From an uncultured Polaribacter sp. (GTDB lineage Bacteria > Bacteroidota > Bacteroidia > Flavobacteriales > Flavobacteriaceae), in NCBI RefSeq assembly GCF_947496195.1, contig NZ_CANMBY010000001.1, positions 62,001-126,000 of the forward strand: 64,000 bases of DNA, in the 5' to 3' direction. Numbering within the stretch: the first letter of the stretch is position 1; every line of letters starts with the position of its first letter. The notes under the pieces were generated by a model. The model did not search any database, had not been told where the DNA came from, and saw only the letters and a program-made list of their open reading frames with translations. Positions 34,836 to 43,337 of the stretch are shown here, in pieces. Position numbers and translations under genes: made by a program.

Positions 34836-37604
34836 TTATAACTGATAACGTACTCTAAAAGTTATTAACCTAGGTAATATAAATGTTTCGTTAATAGAGT
34901 TTGATATATTTCCATTATTAACAGAAATTCTAGATTCTGTTCCTAAAATGTTACTTGCTTCAAATTCGTATTCCCATTTTGCATCTCTATCTTTTCTATA
35001 AGACATAGAAAAATTCCAAACGTCAAAAGAGTTTTGATGTTGACCATTTTGTCTTACTTCATTATAACTATAGTCTGAACGAATAGTTAAAGAATTCCAT
35101 AAGTAAGCATCAAAATCTATAGATGGTGCATGAGTAACTGTCTTAAAATTAAGTATTGACCCACTAGTTAAATTTAAGTTATCTTGATCAATAAAACTAG
35201 CACTATACCTTAAGCTCACATTTGGCGCTTTTATATAATTTGTTCTTATACTTGGACTTACTGAATAAACTTGAGAATTAATTTTATTAGTTGTTGGCCC
35301 AAATAACTGATATCTTTCAGAATCTGCATAACTACCTCTTAAACTTGTTCTAATTTTACCAAAAGTTTTAGTAACAGTACCTAATGCACTAAAGTTTTGG
35401 GTATCAAAAGGTAAGTTTAAATTTGTGCTTGTAGATACAACAGAACCAGGTACAAAATTAGCTATTGAAGATATTTGTTCTATAGTTTTAGTATAAGATA
35501 AACGTGCAAAAACAAAAGTGTTATTGAATAAATTAAAACTTCTATAATTTAAGTTTGCTGAATGTGCACGAGCGTTCATAATATCATTATTCCCAAAGAA
35601 AAATGAGTTAAAACTATTAGCTACAATACCTTCTGCTATTTGGTTAACATCTGTAAAATTTACGCTCTGTCTATAATCAAAAGTCATGTTTTCACTTTTC
35701 TTAAATTGAGCAATAATATTCAACTCAGGTAACACTCTTACAAATGTATCTTTAAAATAATTTGTACCATATTGTGTATTATTAGCATTGTAAGAATGTA
35801 CAGTAAAACCAGGTCTAAAAGTAAAAATACCAGACTTTACTCTATAACGCATTCCAGCATATAAATCTATAAAATTATACTCAGTGTCATTTGTATTTTG
35901 CGCATTAGCTACATTAGGAATATTCAAATTTGGGTCTAAAGAATTTCCATTATCTAATACTTGAAAAAATCTTGAATCAAAATTTTGTTGACTTAAAATT
36001 GTACCTCCAACAAAATTTAAGTTACTCTTGTCATTTAAAATATAATAGTAATCTAATTTCGCATCTAATTGATTCGATTTTACTCTTCTATTTTGATCTA
36101 ATCTATAAAACTGTTGAGATTTATTTAAACCTAAAACATCTGCTACATCATCAAAACCATCTACATTATTGTTTGGGTCTGTATCTGCATTTTCTATAGA
36201 CGCCATATAAAAAGGGTCTTCATCTTGCATTGCATGTTGCATCTCTAGTGCAAAAATACTTTTTTCACTAGCTGTGTAGAAATAACTTAAGTTTTGAGTA
36301 ATGGTAAAAGGTGTTGCATTTTCATTTTCTGTAATTGGTGTATTGCTACCAATAACTTGAGAAAAACCAACATCATTTCTAAACTCGTTTGTAAAACGAC
36401 CATTTAAATCGTAGTTTAATTGGTTGTCTACATTCTTCTTATAAATTGCTTTAAAGTTTAATAACCCAGAATTACTGGTTTGGTCTGTAGTATTATCAGT
36501 AATATCGTCAGGAATACTTGGATCATTATAATCAACAATGTTACGATTTCTTTGTCCATTAGAATTACCAGACCAAATTAAATATCCACTTAAATCTAAT
36601 TTTTTATTTGGTGAGTAGCTAAAGTTTAAAGCTGTTAATTTTGTTTCAATTCGGTTTGCATTTCTTGCAGTTGCTGTTAAAAATCCAATACCTGCACTTG
36701 CTAAACTAATATTTGTTCCATTAGATGGACTTTGACTTCTAAAACCACCTCTTAAACCTCTTACATCTCTTCTATCTAAAACAGCTTCTCCAATATTATT
36801 AATATCACCTATAATATTTAAAGTATATTTTGGAGTGTAATAAAATAATTTTGGCTGAAAAAGGTATAATTCATCACTAGGTGAAAAACCACCTCCTGCA
36901 TAAACATCTCCAAACCAAAAATTCTTTTTACCTTCTTTTAATTTAATGTTTATAGCAACTCTGTCTTGATTATCTTGTACACCTCTTAACTGGTTTACAT
37001 CTGCAAAGTTTCTTAAAACTTGAATTTTATCTACAGCATTAGAAGGTATGTTTTTAGATGCCAGTTTTGTATCTCCACTAAAAAACTCTTTACCATCAAC
37101 TGTAATTTTTTCTACAGCTTTACCTTCTACTTCTATTTGGCCAGCATCGTTAATTTCTACTCCTGGTAATTTTTTTAGTACGTCTTCTAGTTTACGTTCT
37201 GTTCCATTTTTAAAGGAGTCTGCATTATATATAATTGTATCTCCTTTAACAGTAACAGGCATTTTAGAAACTATATTAATACCATCTAACATGTTGTCTT
37301 CGTACATGGTATAGTTTTTTGAAATATTAGTAGTGCCTGTTTTAATAAACTCACTAATTTCTTTAAAACCTATGTAACTTATTTTTACATTATATACCTT
37401 GTTTTCATCTAAATCTAATTTAAAATTACCTTTAGCATCTGTAAAACCAAATGAGCTAATTTTTTTAGCAACAGTATCTAAAGCGATTACATTTGCCATT
37501 TCTAGTGGTGCACCTATAGAATCTTTTACAACCCCTGTAAGTTTAATTTGAGCACTAGTTACTAATGACACCATAAAGATGGTGATAAGTAATATTTTTT
37601 TCAT
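34836..37604 (-). CDS. Outer-membrane beta-barrel protein with CarboxypepD-regulatory-like N-domain
   Basis: A 922-residue outer-membrane protein. A signal peptide (MKKILLITIFMVSLVTSA) is followed by a carboxypeptidase-regulatory-like beta-sandwich (IKLTGVVKDSIGAPLEMANV), then a plug-like region (GTERKLEDVLKKLPGVEIND), and a long barrel with many Asn-rich loops, ending in TFRVRYQL with a terminal hydrophobic residue. This is the OMP_b-brl_3 / TonB-receptor-like class. No SusD partner is present. It follows two GLPGLI genes, a pairing that recurs in Bacteroidota. Substrate unknown; a TonB box is not evident to me. Confidence 0.88.
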   Translation of the reverse strand: MKKILLITIFMVSLVTSAQIKLTGVVKDSIGAPLEMANVIALDTVAKKISSFGFTDAKGNFKLDLDENKVYNVKISYIGFKEISEFIKTGTTNISKNYTMYEDNMLDGINIVSKMPVTVKGDTIIYNADSFKNGTERKLEDVLKKLPGVEINDAGQIEVEGKAVEKITVDGKEFFSGDTKLASKNIPSNAVDKIQVLRNFADVNQLRGVQDNQDRVAINIKLKEGKKNFWFGDVYAGGGFSPSDELYLFQPKLFYYTPKYTLNIIGDINNIGEAVLDRRDVRGLRGGFRSQSPSNGTNISLASAGIGFLTATARNANRIETKLTALNFSYSPNKKLDLSGYLIWSGNSNGQRNRNIVDYNDPSIPDDITDNTTDQTSNSGLLNFKAIYKKNVDNQLNYDLNGRFTNEFRNDVGFSQVIGSNTPITENENATPFTITQNLSYFYTASEKSIFALEMQHAMQDEDPFYMASIENADTDPNNNVDGFDDVADVLGLNKSQQFYRLDQNRRVKSNQLDAKLDYYYILNDKSNLNFVGGTILSQQNFDSRFFQVLDNGNSLDPNLNIPNVANAQNTNDTEYNFIDLYAGMRYRVKSGIFTFRPGFTVHSYNANNTQYGTNYFKDTFVRVLPELNIIAQFKKSENMTFDYRQSVNFTDVNQIAEGIVANSFNSFFFGNNDIMNARAHSANLNYRSFNLFNNTFVFARLSYTKTIEQISSIANFVPGSVVSTSTNLNLPFDTQNFSALGTVTKTFGKIRTSLRGSYADSERYQLFGPTTNKINSQVYSVSPSIRTNYIKAPNVSLRYSASFIDQDNLNLTSGSILNFKTVTHAPSIDFDAYLWNSLTIRSDYSYNEVRQNGQHQNSFDVWNFSMSYRKDRDAKWEYEFEASNILGTESRISVNNGNISNSINETFILPRLITFRVRYQL

Positions 37605-37645
37605 GAATAATTTATTTGATTAGTTTTTTTGTTTGGGTAATCTTA

Positions 37646-38512
37646 TTAGAATCTTCCTCTACCTCCTCTACCTCTACCTCTAAAATTTTGGCGCATTTCC
37701 TCCATTTTTTGAGTGATAGTCTTAGTATATTTTTCTCTTTTAATTTTTTCTCCTTTAGTTGGAGCTTCTATTTCGATTTTTTCAGAAGGATTTAAAACAA
37801 GTTCTGTACATAAAACAGTTGTTCTGCCTGAATTAACCTCTAAGATTAAACCTGGTAATCCCCAATATTCTCCAGGACCATTACTAATTGGAATTTGTGG
37901 AGTATACCAAGCTGTAACTTCAATTTGTTTTGGCACTTCTATTTCATCAGAAATTTTAGTAACGTTACTCGAATCTTTTTTAGATTCATCTTTTTTGTTA
38001 TCGTTATTTCTTCTTCTTCTCATGTTAGTCCAGTCTAAAGGATTAACATCTTTCATCATAGTTGCTTTATAACAAGTGTAGTTTCCAATTTTTTTAGTTT
38101 CTGTAGACATCTCCCATTTTGGTTGATCCATTTCATCAGAAACTAAAAAGTTTTTACCAAAAAACTCAGTAGATTCTAAGGCTACTTTATCTTTAGTATT
38201 TTTATATTGTGTTCCACTGCCACCAAAACCACCAAATCTAAATCCTCCTCCAGCACCAGGTGCTTCTAATTTTTCATCTTCTTTGTATACAGATTCGTTT
38301 TTTGTGAATGTTAAAGTGTATGTTTTTTCTAACATGTTTTTCATTCTTGCAGCAATTTGCTTTTTTTGAGCTTCAGACATTTGTCCATTTCTTCCCCAAG
38401 AACTCATATCTACTGTTGTTTTAGACATGTAAGTTGCTTTACCAGTAATTTCTTTTTGTGAAAAAGTTGTAATAGATACTGCTAAAAACAGTAGTGTTAA
38501 AAGGTTTTTCAT
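37646..38512 (-). CDS. GLPGLI family protein 1, with Arg-Gly tail
   Basis: A 288-residue exported protein (signal MKNLLTLLFLAVSITTFSQ) of the GLPGLI family. The naming motif is at residues 218-223 in EYWGLPGLILEVN, preceded by VTAWYTPQIPISNGPG. KWEMSTETKKIGNYTCYKA (132-150) is shared with the second copy downstream of it. A Gly-rich loop covers residues 86-100. The tail (278-288, RGRGRGGRGRF) is an Arg-Gly repeat, unusual for a periplasmic protein. It has its own -7 element and lies 41 bp before the barrel gene. Biochemical role of the family is unknown. Confidence 0.92.
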   Translation of the reverse strand: MKNLLTLLFLAVSITTFSQKEITGKATYMSKTTVDMSSWGRNGQMSEAQKKQIAARMKNMLEKTYTLTFTKNESVYKEDEKLEAPGAGGGFRFGGFGGSGTQYKNTKDKVALESTEFFGKNFLVSDEMDQPKWEMSTETKKIGNYTCYKATMMKDVNPLDWTNMRRRRNNDNKKDESKKDSSNVTKISDEIEVPKQIEVTAWYTPQIPISNGPGEYWGLPGLILEVNSGRTTVLCTELVLNPSEKIEIEAPTKGEKIKREKYTKTITQKMEEMRQNFRGRGRGGRGRF

Positions 38513-38534
38513 TTTGTAGTGTTTAATTTTTTAT

Positions 38535-38542
38535 CAAAAGTA
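38535..38542 (-). promoter_or_regulatory. Promoter -7 element of GLPGLI gene 1 and barrel gene
   Basis: TACTTTTG on the minus strand, an exact TAnnTTTG match, 22 bp before the ATG. The 113-bp gap between the two GLPGLI genes thus holds an internal promoter, so the barrel gene may be expressed from here as well as from the operon promoter. Confidence 0.5.
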
Positions 38543-38625
38543 CTTTTAATTTATAGGGGTAAGACTTAAAAAAAACTTAAAAGTTTAATCTTATCAAATA
38601 AAAATAAAACAGCTTTAACAAAATT

Positions 38626-39465
38626 TTAACCTCCTATTTTTATATTGATTCCATTACCCATATCTACTCCATTTCTACTTTTAAAACGCTCCATCATCTC
38701 TTTAGATTTTTTTCTGCTAATTTCATCATATTCTGTTTGGTTCACTACAGTTCCTTTTTCAGGTTCATTTATTTTTATTTTATCTGAAGGATTTAAAACA
38801 ATTTCTGTGCATACAATAGTGGTTGTACCATCATTTATTTCTAATATTAAACCAGGTAATCCTTGATAATCATCTGGACCATTACTTACAGGTATTTGAG
38901 GTGTATACCAAGCAGTAGTTGTTACAGATACAGTTTCTTTTACTTCTTTAGAATCCCCATTAACTATGCTCATTTTTACATTTTCTACATCTCTTGTAAA
39001 TGAAGCTTTATAGCAAGTATAATTACCTATGTTTTTAGTTTCTGAAGACATTTCCCATTTGTAAGTAGGTAAAGAATCTTTTACAAGAAAACGCTTACTC
39101 ATAATTTCTGTTTGGTTTGTAAACCTGTCTTCTTTAATGTTTTTGTAATAAATACTACCTTCTCCAGAACCACCAAAAGACATTACCATAACATTTGCAC
39201 CTCCAACATTTGGTTTTGGAGCTTTTAATTTTACATCTTGCTTATACGTAGATGTATATTTATCAAAGTTTAAAATGAATGTTTTTTGATTCATTTTTTG
39301 AAATCTTGCTTGTAATTGTTCTTTTTGCTGATCTGTTAATTTTGAATCACCACCAATTTTAAAGTTAGATTTTCTACTAGTTTTATAAATTGCTTTACCT
39401 GTAAAATCTTGTGCATTTATAGAAAATGATAAGACTAAAGTTAAAAATGTAATAATAGTTTTCAT
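38626..39465 (-). CDS. GLPGLI family protein 2
   Basis: A 279-residue exported protein (signal MKTIITFLTLVLSFSINAQ), paralogous to the neighbouring GLPGLI protein. Motif at residues 202-207 in YQGLPGLILEIN, with TTAWYTPQIPVSNGPD before it and KWEMSSETKNIGNYTCYKA at 136-154. It also has a Gly-containing loop (VMVMSFGGSGEG) where the paralogue has a Gly-rich one, but lacks the Arg-Gly tail. It begins 3 bp after the small secreted protein gene, so both share the promoter facing the two-component system. Confidence 0.92.
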   Translation of the reverse strand: MKTIITFLTLVLSFSINAQDFTGKAIYKTSRKSNFKIGGDSKLTDQQKEQLQARFQKMNQKTFILNFDKYTSTYKQDVKLKAPKPNVGGANVMVMSFGGSGEGSIYYKNIKEDRFTNQTEIMSKRFLVKDSLPTYKWEMSSETKNIGNYTCYKASFTRDVENVKMSIVNGDSKEVKETVSVTTTAWYTPQIPVSNGPDDYQGLPGLILEINDGTTTIVCTEIVLNPSDKIKINEPEKGTVVNQTEYDEISRKKSKEMMERFKSRNGVDMGNGINIKIGG

Positions 39466-39468
39466 GAT

Positions 39469-39828
39469 TTAGTTTTTGTATTTATTAGATATTTTTATGA
39501 TTGATTTTACGCCTTTTTTAGCTCTAAAAATTAAAGAATCTATATCTTTTGTTTGTCCAGATACTTTAATTGAACTTTTAATTTTGTATTTAGAATTTGG
39601 ATAATTTAATGCAAAGCTCATTTCAATTTTTTCTGAACCCTTATTTGTATTAAAAACTTCTTTTATTTCTCTCCAATCTATACTCTGTAATTCTTTTGCA
39701 CTATTAACAGCGTAAGAAACAGCTGTAATTTTTACTTCTGACTTTTCATTTATTATTGATAAGTTATTTTTTTGACTGTAAGCAAAAAAAGAAAAACTTA
39801 ATAATAGAATTAATAAAATTACTTTCAT
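39469..39828 (-). CDS. Small exported protein, unknown
   Basis: A 119-residue protein starting at the ATG at 39828 (MKVILLILLLSFSFFAYS is a signal peptide). A longer frame would need a GTG start and put a polar stretch before the signal. The mature part is basic, with LQSIDWREIKEVFN and two likely beta-hairpins, ending in SIIKISNKYKN. No family recognised. First gene of the minus-strand group small protein-GLPGLI-GLPGLI-barrel, divergent from the sensor kinase gene. Confidence 0.7.
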   Translation of the reverse strand: MKVILLILLLSFSFFAYSQKNNLSIINEKSEVKITAVSYAVNSAKELQSIDWREIKEVFNTNKGSEKIEMSFALNYPNSKYKIKSSIKVSGQTKDIDSLIFRAKKGVKSIIKISNKYKN

Positions 39829-39854
39829 AATATAGGTTTTATAGTTATACACTA

Positions 39855-39862
39855 CAAAGATG
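39855..39862 (-). promoter_or_regulatory. Near-consensus -7 element facing the GLPGLI operon
   Basis: On the minus strand this reads CATCTTTG, one base from TAnnTTTG. It predicts a transcript start near 39851, 23 bases before the ATG at 39828. Confidence 0.4.
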
Positions 39863-39884
39863 CTTATGAATTATATATTTTATA

Positions 39885-39914
39885 GTTAATGAATGTTAAC
39901 GAGTGTTAACCAGC
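39885..39914. promoter_or_regulatory. Three 10-bp tandem repeats between divergent operons, candidate response-regulator site
   Basis: GTTAATGAAT, GTTAACGAGT and GTTAACCAGC follow each other with an exact 10-bp period, one DNA helical turn. OmpR/PhoB-type regulators bind direct repeats of 10-11 bp. The centre of the array is about 49 bp from the predicted transcript start on both sides. The OmpR-type regulator encoded downstream is the obvious candidate to bind here. Confidence 0.6.
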
Positions 39915-39936
39915 TGTTTTTCTATTTTTTACATCC

Positions 39937-39944
39937 TATATTTG
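39937..39944 (+). promoter_or_regulatory. Promoter -7 element of the two-component operon, possibly leaderless
   Basis: TATATTTG, an exact consensus match, ends 4 bases before the ATG at 39949. The transcript would start at or next to the start codon. Confidence 0.6.
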
Positions 39945-39948
39945 CTAT

Positions 39949-41550
39949 ATGAACACCAAAAAATACACTTGGCTTTTCTATTTTATTACACTTACAATTA
40001 TTACAACGATTGGAGTGCAGTTCTATTGGAATTACAAAAACTACGAAGAAAATAAACAAAGGGTTGCCAACGAAATTCAATTAAGTTTAGACAATGCAGT
40101 AGAAGAATATTATTCTTCTTTAGCGAAAAGTAATTTTATTACTATTATAGGTAAAAACACTACAGATAGTAAAAAACTTAAAATTTTTGATGCTATTAGT
40201 AATGACAGTAATAAACTAAAAAAGAGTAATAAGAAATTTGGCAGTAAAATCACTTTAAATAGTATAAAAATTACTACAGATGAAAACTATTCAAAAGAAA
40301 AGATTGACTCTATTTTACTAACCACTAAAGATTTTGTGACCGAGTTTAATTTAAAAGAAGATTCAACAAAATCTAAATCATTTTTAGACACCTATAAACC
40401 ACAAACACAATTTAAAGATTCTATTAACGGCCTTCATATTGATAACCATGGAAATAAATCTGAGATTAAATATTTTAAAGGTAAAGCTGCTGCAGACAGT
40501 TTAAAACTACTTACCAATTTAAAACCCATTTTTATTTCATTTTTAGACCAATCTATTGAATATAAAAAACTAGATTCTTTAATTGAAAACCAACTAAACA
40601 AAAAGGGTATAGATTTAAAAACTAGTTTTCATCACATAAAAAATGATTCTATTCTTAAAAAAACAAAAGACACTACTTTAATATCAGATCTTTTTTCTGT
40701 GGATTCTAAATCTACCTATTTAAAAAAAGGAGAAGCCTTTAAATTGTACTATGCTAATACTAATTTCGAAGCTCTAAAAAGAGGGTTTGGAGGCATTTTA
40801 TTATCTTTTATTTTAGCATTATTAATTGTTTCTTGTTTGTTTTATTTATTAAAAATCATCAAAGAACAAAAAGAGCTTTCTATAATTAAAAATGATTTAA
40901 TTAGTAATATTACTCACGAATTTAAAACCCCAATAGCTACAGTTTCTACTGCTATAGAAGCCATAGAGAATTTTAATGTATTAGATGATAAAGAAAAGAC
41001 TCAAAAATATTTATCATTATCATCTATTCAGTTAAAAAAATTACATCAAATGGTAGAGAAACTTTTAGAAACAGCTACTCTTGATAGTGAACAATTATTA
41101 TTAAAAAAAGAAACAATAGATATTACAGAAGTAGTTCAAAAAATAGTAACTAAACACCAGCTACTAGCAAATAATAAAACACTTAATTTTTCTACCAATC
41201 TAAAACCTATATACATAAATGTTGATGCTTTTCATTTCGAAAATGTAGTTTCTAATTTAATAGATAATGCTGTTAAATATGGAGGAGATACAATAGAAAT
41301 AAATATAAATTCAATTTTAAACAATACAGAAATTACAGTTGCAGATAATGGAAATGGAGTAGAAAAAAATCAACAAGAAAAGATTTTTGATAAATTTTAC
41401 AGGGTGCCAAAAGGTAATACACATAATGTTAAAGGTTTTGGTATTGGCTTATATTATTGTAAAAAAATTATTGAAAAACATTTTGGAACTATAAGTTTAG
41501 TTTCAGATAAAAACAACACCATTTTTAAAATAAATATTCCAAATGAGTAA
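39949..41550 (+). CDS. Sensor histidine kinase
   Basis: A 533-residue membrane kinase. Helix 1 is about residues 8-27 and helix 2 is 281-300, which places a large sensor region (28-279) in the periplasm; it is Lys- and Ser-rich and I do not recognise its fold. The HisKA box has His323 in NITHEFKTPIATV, and the ATP-binding domain shows NLIDNAVKYGG, VADNGNGVE and GFGIGLYYCKKII. It overlaps the response regulator gene by 8 bp, so they form a pair. It is divergent from the GLPGLI/barrel genes, and may sense envelope conditions. Confidence 0.93.
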   Translation: MNTKKYTWLFYFITLTIITTIGVQFYWNYKNYEENKQRVANEIQLSLDNAVEEYYSSLAKSNFITIIGKNTTDSKKLKIFDAISNDSNKLKKSNKKFGSKITLNSIKITTDENYSKEKIDSILLTTKDFVTEFNLKEDSTKSKSFLDTYKPQTQFKDSINGLHIDNHGNKSEIKYFKGKAAADSLKLLTNLKPIFISFLDQSIEYKKLDSLIENQLNKKGIDLKTSFHHIKNDSILKKTKDTTLISDLFSVDSKSTYLKKGEAFKLYYANTNFEALKRGFGGILLSFILALLIVSCLFYLLKIIKEQKELSIIKNDLISNITHEFKTPIATVSTAIEAIENFNVLDDKEKTQKYLSLSSIQLKKLHQMVEKLLETATLDSEQLLLKKETIDITEVVQKIVTKHQLLANNKTLNFSTNLKPIYINVDAFHFENVVSNLIDNAVKYGGDTIEININSILNNTEITVADNGNGVEKNQQEKIFDKFYRVPKGNTHNVKGFGIGLYYCKKIIEKHFGTISLVSDKNNTIFKINIPNE

Positions 41551-42220
41551 AGTTAAAGTTCTATTAGCAGAAGATGAAGCTAGCTTAGGAATGATTGTTA
41601 AAGAAAGCTTAGAAACAAGAGATTTTTTAGTTTTTTTAGCTGAAGATGGAGAGCAAGCAATCGAGATTTACAAAAAAGAACAACCAGATATTTTAGTGTT
41701 AGATGTAATGATGCCTAAAAAAGATGGATTCTCTGTTGCAGAAGATATAAGAAAAGAAAACAAAAAAATTCCCATAATTTTTTTAACAGCCAAATCGCAA
41801 ACAAGTGATGTTTTAGAAGGTTTTCATAAAGGAGGAAATGACTACTTAAAAAAACCCTTTTCTATGGAGGAATTAATTGTTAGAATTAAAGCTTTATTAG
41901 ATAGAATAGAAATTAAAAGTAATGTAGATCACATAAATATTGGAAAATATATTTTCAATTTAACCAAACAAACTCTAGAAATAGATAATAATTTAGAGCA
42001 ATTAACTCATAGAGAAGCAGAATTGTTATTTTATCTATTTGAGAAAAAAAATGAAATCTTAGATAGATCTTTTATCCTTAATAAACTTTGGGGTAATGAT
42101 GATTTTTTTAATGCTAGAAGTATGGATGTCTTTATAAGTAAATTACGTAAAAAATTAAAAAAAGACGAAACCATACAAATACTTAATGTTAGAGGTTTTG
42201 GATATAAATTAATCTGTTAA
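41543..42220 (+). CDS. OmpR/PhoB-family response regulator
   Basis: A 225-residue two-domain regulator. The receiver domain has the acidic pocket at Asp11/Glu12, the phosphorylation site Asp54 in LVLDVMMPKKDG, and Lys104 in YLKKPF. The C-terminal winged helix has LTHREAELLFYLFEKKNEIL and VRGFGYKL. It overlaps the kinase gene by 8 bp. The 10-bp tandem repeats upstream of the kinase are a candidate binding site. Confidence 0.95.
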   Translation: MSKVKVLLAEDEASLGMIVKESLETRDFLVFLAEDGEQAIEIYKKEQPDILVLDVMMPKKDGFSVAEDIRKENKKIPIIFLTAKSQTSDVLEGFHKGGNDYLKKPFSMEELIVRIKALLDRIEIKSNVDHINIGKYIFNLTKQTLEIDNNLEQLTHREAELLFYLFEKKNEILDRSFILNKLWGNDDFFNARSMDVFISKLRKKLKKDETIQILNVRGFGYKLIC

Positions 42221-42244
42221 GCTTTTAAAATCTTTTATTTTTAG

Positions 42245-42252
42245 TAACTTTG
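42245..42252 (+). promoter_or_regulatory. Promoter -7 element of the deoxynucleoside kinase gene
   Basis: TAACTTTG, an exact TAnnTTTG match, 34 bp before the ATG at 42287. It lies just after the response regulator stop. Confidence 0.5.
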
Positions 42253-42286
42253 ATTTCTCTTTTTTAATCATAAGATACTATAACAT

Positions 42287-42901
42287 ATGCATGTTGCAAT
42301 TGCAGGAAATATTGGTGCAGGTAAAACAACACTAACCAAACTTTTAGCCAAACATTATAAATGGAAACCACATTTTGAGTCTGTTGATGAAAATCCTTAT
42401 TTAGATGATTTTTATGCAGAAATGGAACGTTGGTCTTTTAACTTACAAGTCTATTTTTTAAATAGTCGATTTCGACAAATATTAGAATTACGCGAATCTG
42501 GTAAAAATATCATTCAAGATAGAACCATTTACGAAGATGCCCATATTTTTGCACCAAACCTACATGCAATGGGCTTAATGACAAATAGAGATTACAGTAA
42601 TTATAGCTCTTTATTTGAATTGATGGAAAATTTAGTGTCACCTCCAGATTTATTAATTTACTTAAGAGCAGACATCTCTACATTAGTAGGTCAAATTCAT
42701 AAAAGAGGTAGAGAATATGAAAACTCAATATCTATAGATTATTTGAGTAGATTAAACGAACGTTATGAAGCTTGGATATCTACTTACACAAAAGGAAAAT
42801 TATTAGTTATTGATGTAGATAATTTAGACTTTGTGAAAAATCAAGAAGATTTAGGATATATTATAGATAGAATAGATTCACAAATAAACGGACTTTTCTA
42901 A
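42287..42901 (+). CDS. Deoxynucleoside kinase
   Basis: A 204-residue kinase that phosphorylates deoxynucleosides for salvage. P-loop AIAGNIGAGKTT at the N-terminus, DENPYLDDFY with the Glu that binds the sugar nearby, IIQDRTIYEDAHIF (the Asp-Arg motif), and the lid KRGREYE with Arg residues. It resembles deoxyadenosine/deoxyguanosine kinases of Firmicutes and Bacteroidota; base preference cannot be read out. It fits functionally with nupC and thyA at 4-6 kb. It is transcribed with its own promoter and terminator. Confidence 0.9.
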   Translation: MHVAIAGNIGAGKTTLTKLLAKHYKWKPHFESVDENPYLDDFYAEMERWSFNLQVYFLNSRFRQILELRESGKNIIQDRTIYEDAHIFAPNLHAMGLMTNRDYSNYSSLFELMENLVSPPDLLIYLRADISTLVGQIHKRGREYENSISIDYLSRLNERYEAWISTYTKGKLLVIDVDNLDFVKNQEDLGYIIDRIDSQINGLF

Positions 42902-42922
42902 AAATCTAATAGTTATAAATAT

Positions 42923-42950
42923 AAAGAGACCGCATTTCTGCGGTCTCTTT
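42923..42950 (+). terminator. Terminator of the deoxynucleoside kinase gene
   Basis: A 12-bp perfect inverted repeat (42923-42934 with 42939-42950) with a TTTC tetraloop and a following T-run. The GC content of its core is high for this window. Confidence 0.93.
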
Positions 42951-43337
42951 TTTTGTGAAATAAATCACTCATGATAGATAGTCCCCCAACTTTCTATCAA
43001 ATTGTAATTGAATGATTATATTCAATTGGCATATTATAAAGCAATTTTAGAAATTAAAATTGGTTAGTATTTCAAAAAATTTAGCAAATATAATTTATAA
43101 AAACTTAATTATCAAGTTCATATTTATAAAAAAAGAAAATTTATTTTATAATACTAGATATAGCCAATATAATTAAAAAATATAAAAATAGAACATAAAT
43201 ATCAATAAATCAGATTTATAGGTTTTATTATTAATAATAAAAAAAATATTTTTTAACTTTTTTGTAACAAAAACAATCTTTGTTACGTATAATAATTTGA
43301 GCATTAGTATTAATCCTTAAAAAATGCAAATTATTAG
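42951..43337. other. Gene-free 387-bp region upstream of rpoD with three inverted repeats
   Basis: The only gap of more than 300 bp. It is extremely AT-rich and I find no convincing gene. It contains three inverted repeats: 7-bp arms at 42972-42978 and 42993-42999 around a C-rich loop, 8-bp arms AATTGAAT/ATTCAATT at 43006-43027, and 8-bp arms GTAACAAA/TTTGTTAC at 43264-43286. The last lies about 50 bp before the rpoD start and could be a regulator site. I found no exact TAnnTTTG for rpoD. Confidence 0.5.

Noticed and set aside
35930-36199. Plus-strand open frame opposite the outer-membrane barrel gene
   Set aside because: Composition is Leu/His/Tyr-rich without any domain and it mirrors the coding strand of a clear gene; the same holds for other antisense frames inside known genes.
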